From assembly GCF_014697615.1 (NCBI RefSeq), contig NZ_JACJSD010000022.1, positions 40,896 through 104,895 of the forward strand: 64,000 nucleotides of DNA, given 5' to 3'. Below, piece by piece: positions 62,962 to 64,000 of the stretch (position 1 is its first letter; each line of letters opens with the position of its first letter). A model generated the notes under the pieces. The model was not told where the DNA came from and made no database searches. It saw only the letters and a program-made list of their open reading frames with translations. The translations under genes and the position numbers were made by a program. The DNA comes from Nostoc sp. FACHB-280 (GTDB lineage: Bacteria; Cyanobacteriota; Cyanobacteriia; Cyanobacteriales; Nostocaceae).

Positions 62962-63108
62962 ATCCAATCATTCAGAGTTCAGGGTAGCACTAAAGGGTAT
63001 AAGGGTGTAAGCGTTCAAAACCCTGACACCCCCACACCCTGACACCCATTGTTAACAACTAATAACCTTTCTACGTAAGTCCTGCTGCTATGTGAAATAA
63101 AATCTTTT

Positions 63109-63744
63109 CTAAGGACGATAAGTATTAGTCCGAGGGCTACGAACGCCAGCAATAGCACCTATTAATGAAGCAGCCAAACTTAATAAAGAACCAAGAACAA
63201 ACCACCATAAACCTCTAGAAGTAGCAGCAGCAGCTTCACGAGTTTGTTGAGCAGTTATGTTAGGGACATTTTGGGGTACTGCTAAACCACCAGGTTGTTG
63301 TACTTGGTTGATAACTTCACCAGCATTAGAAGCAGCAATTCCAAAAGCACCAGATACTCCACTAGCTAATAGCCAAGAACTCAACGCCAAAGTAGTAGCC
63401 CAAAGAATTGCGCCATTTAGCAAAGCTGTATTCCGGTTCATCGGGCCACAAGCACGACTGGTTATCCATCCCCCAACAAACAGTGACAGTAGCAAAGCTA
63501 CTGTTGACCAAATTCCGACATTACCAGCCACATCAGGTGCTACTGTTCTGGGTGCGCCAGAATTAGCTATGCTACCTGCACCGATCGCCGCAAAAAATGC
63601 ACTTAAAATTAACTGTGTGGCTAAAGCAATTAACACCCCAGAAATTATCGGCCCCCAGCGAACACGGTCATGATACTCACCGACTCTAGTTACTACCGCT
63701 GGATCAGTAACAATATCATCACCTGTGCGATTTACGTATGACAT
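63109..63744 (-). CDS. Hypothetical four-span membrane protein
   Basis: A 211-residue protein with a short soluble N-terminus (about 1-30). Four hydrophobic segments lie at about 31-55, 75-97, 107-130 and 175-203. Alanine/glycine/serine-rich, without charges in the spans. Segments WGPIISGVLIALATQLILSAF and VGGWITSRACG recall a family of bacterial membrane proteins of unknown function often found in cyanobacteria (YrzE-type). A loop rich in Gln/Pro (about 140-170) lies outside the spans. Convergent with the HupE-like gene. No function can be given. Confidence 0.72.
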   Translation of the reverse strand: MSYVNRTGDDIVTDPAVVTRVGEYHDRVRWGPIISGVLIALATQLILSAFFAAIGAGSIANSGAPRTVAPDVAGNVGIWSTVALLLSLFVGGWITSRACGPMNRNTALLNGAILWATTLALSSWLLASGVSGAFGIAASNAGEVINQVQQPGGLAVPQNVPNITAQQTREAAAATSRGLWWFVLGSLLSLAASLIGAIAGVRSPRTNTYRP

Positions 63745-63935
63745 AGTTTATTGGCTCCTTGACTATTTTTTAGTAAAGTTTTCTGGCTATATTCATGCTT
63801 ACGTTTAAAATTAAATTGCTCTTTTCAATTTTTAATATCTATCAACAGAAAGACTTATTTTATCTATCTAGGGTAAGCTGTTCAGCATTTAAATTGTGTA
63901 TAATAGAAAGCTGAATTAAGTAAAAAAAAGGAATA

Positions 63936-64000
63936 ATGCCAGCAAAAAATCATTTAACTTCTCAGCAAATAGAGAAACTACAAAAAGCCTTAAAACTGGA
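63936..64000 (+). CDS. Start of an IS630-type transposase (partial at window end)
   Basis: The ATG at 63936 follows AAAAAAAAGGAATA, a fair ribosome site. The first 21 codons read MPAKNHLTSQQIEKLQKALK, matching from memory the N-terminus of cyanobacterial IS630-family transposases that carry a helix-turn-helix domain. The gene continues past the window, so its integrity cannot be judged. Family assignment rests on 20 residues only. Confidence 0.6.
   Translation, partial: MPAKNHLTSQQIEKLQKALKL

Noticed and set aside
1..64000. tRNA or rRNA genes
   Set aside because: No cloverleaf with a GGTTCGAATCC-type T arm and no rRNA-like sequence was seen in any intergenic stretch; a covariance scan would be needed to exclude them fully.

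Overview
The window comes from a filamentous, probably heterocyst-forming cyanobacterium of the Nostoc/Calothrix/Tolypothrix type. This is inferred from the many GCGATCGC (HIP1) palindromes, a psbY photosystem II gene, a SufR-sufBCDS locus, a pilMNOQ operon without pilP, a treZ-treY-treH trehalose cluster, and the many short dispersed repeats between genes. Most genes are ordinary chromosomal ones. The last bases begin what looks like an IS630-type transposase.

Layout. 0.1-6.3 kb: small, mostly independent genes (SRPBCC, holin-like and Pmp3-like membrane proteins, Uma2 nuclease, coiled-coil protein, cytochrome c6-like protein, aldo/keto reductase, DUF4385, VOC protein). 6.5-13.1 kb: trehalose cluster on the minus strand (treZ, treY, treH), with a MITE-like element between treZ and treY. 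Just upstream of treZ is a compact promoter-to-terminator unit that may encode a small RNA or a leader attenuator. 13.6-15.3 kb: an NFACT/RqcH ribosome quality-control protein. 16.5-21.6 kb: type IV pilus assembly pilM-N-O-Q. 21.8-31.5 kb: sugar-binding lipoprotein, folC, psbY, gamma-carbonic anhydrase, an M16 peptidase with repeat DNA embedded in its reading frame, a cupredoxin and map. 32-37.8 kb: uvsE, an Hsp70-like protein, a type II restriction-modification pair and an alpha/beta hydrolase.

37.9-49.3 kb holds a complete chemosensory operon in nearly the order of the Pseudomonas Wsp system: CheW, CheR-TPR, two methyl-accepting proteins, a second CheW, CheA-REC and CheB. It is followed by a REC-histidine kinase rather than a GGDEF protein. 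The two receptors have unrelated sensor halves but nearly identical signalling halves at the DNA level. 49.4-55.3 kb is the SUF iron-sulfur cluster operon, divergent from its repressor gene sufR, with two perfect CAAC-N6-GTTG operators between them.

57.4-63.0 kb is the most interesting poorly described module. It contains an ECF sigma factor, a ChrR-like cupin anti-sigma factor that has lost the usual zinc residues of its N-terminal domain, a secreted DUF4331 protein, a membrane-anchored TPR protein, and a HupE/UreJ-like membrane protein with an EF-hand loop. The co-orientation and tight spacing of the last three suggest a stress-responsive envelope system, but its function cannot be read from sequence alone.

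A family of palindromes built on CCCCGACTTCTT/AAGAAGTCGGGG recurs at five gene ends. No tRNA, rRNA or CRISPR array was found.
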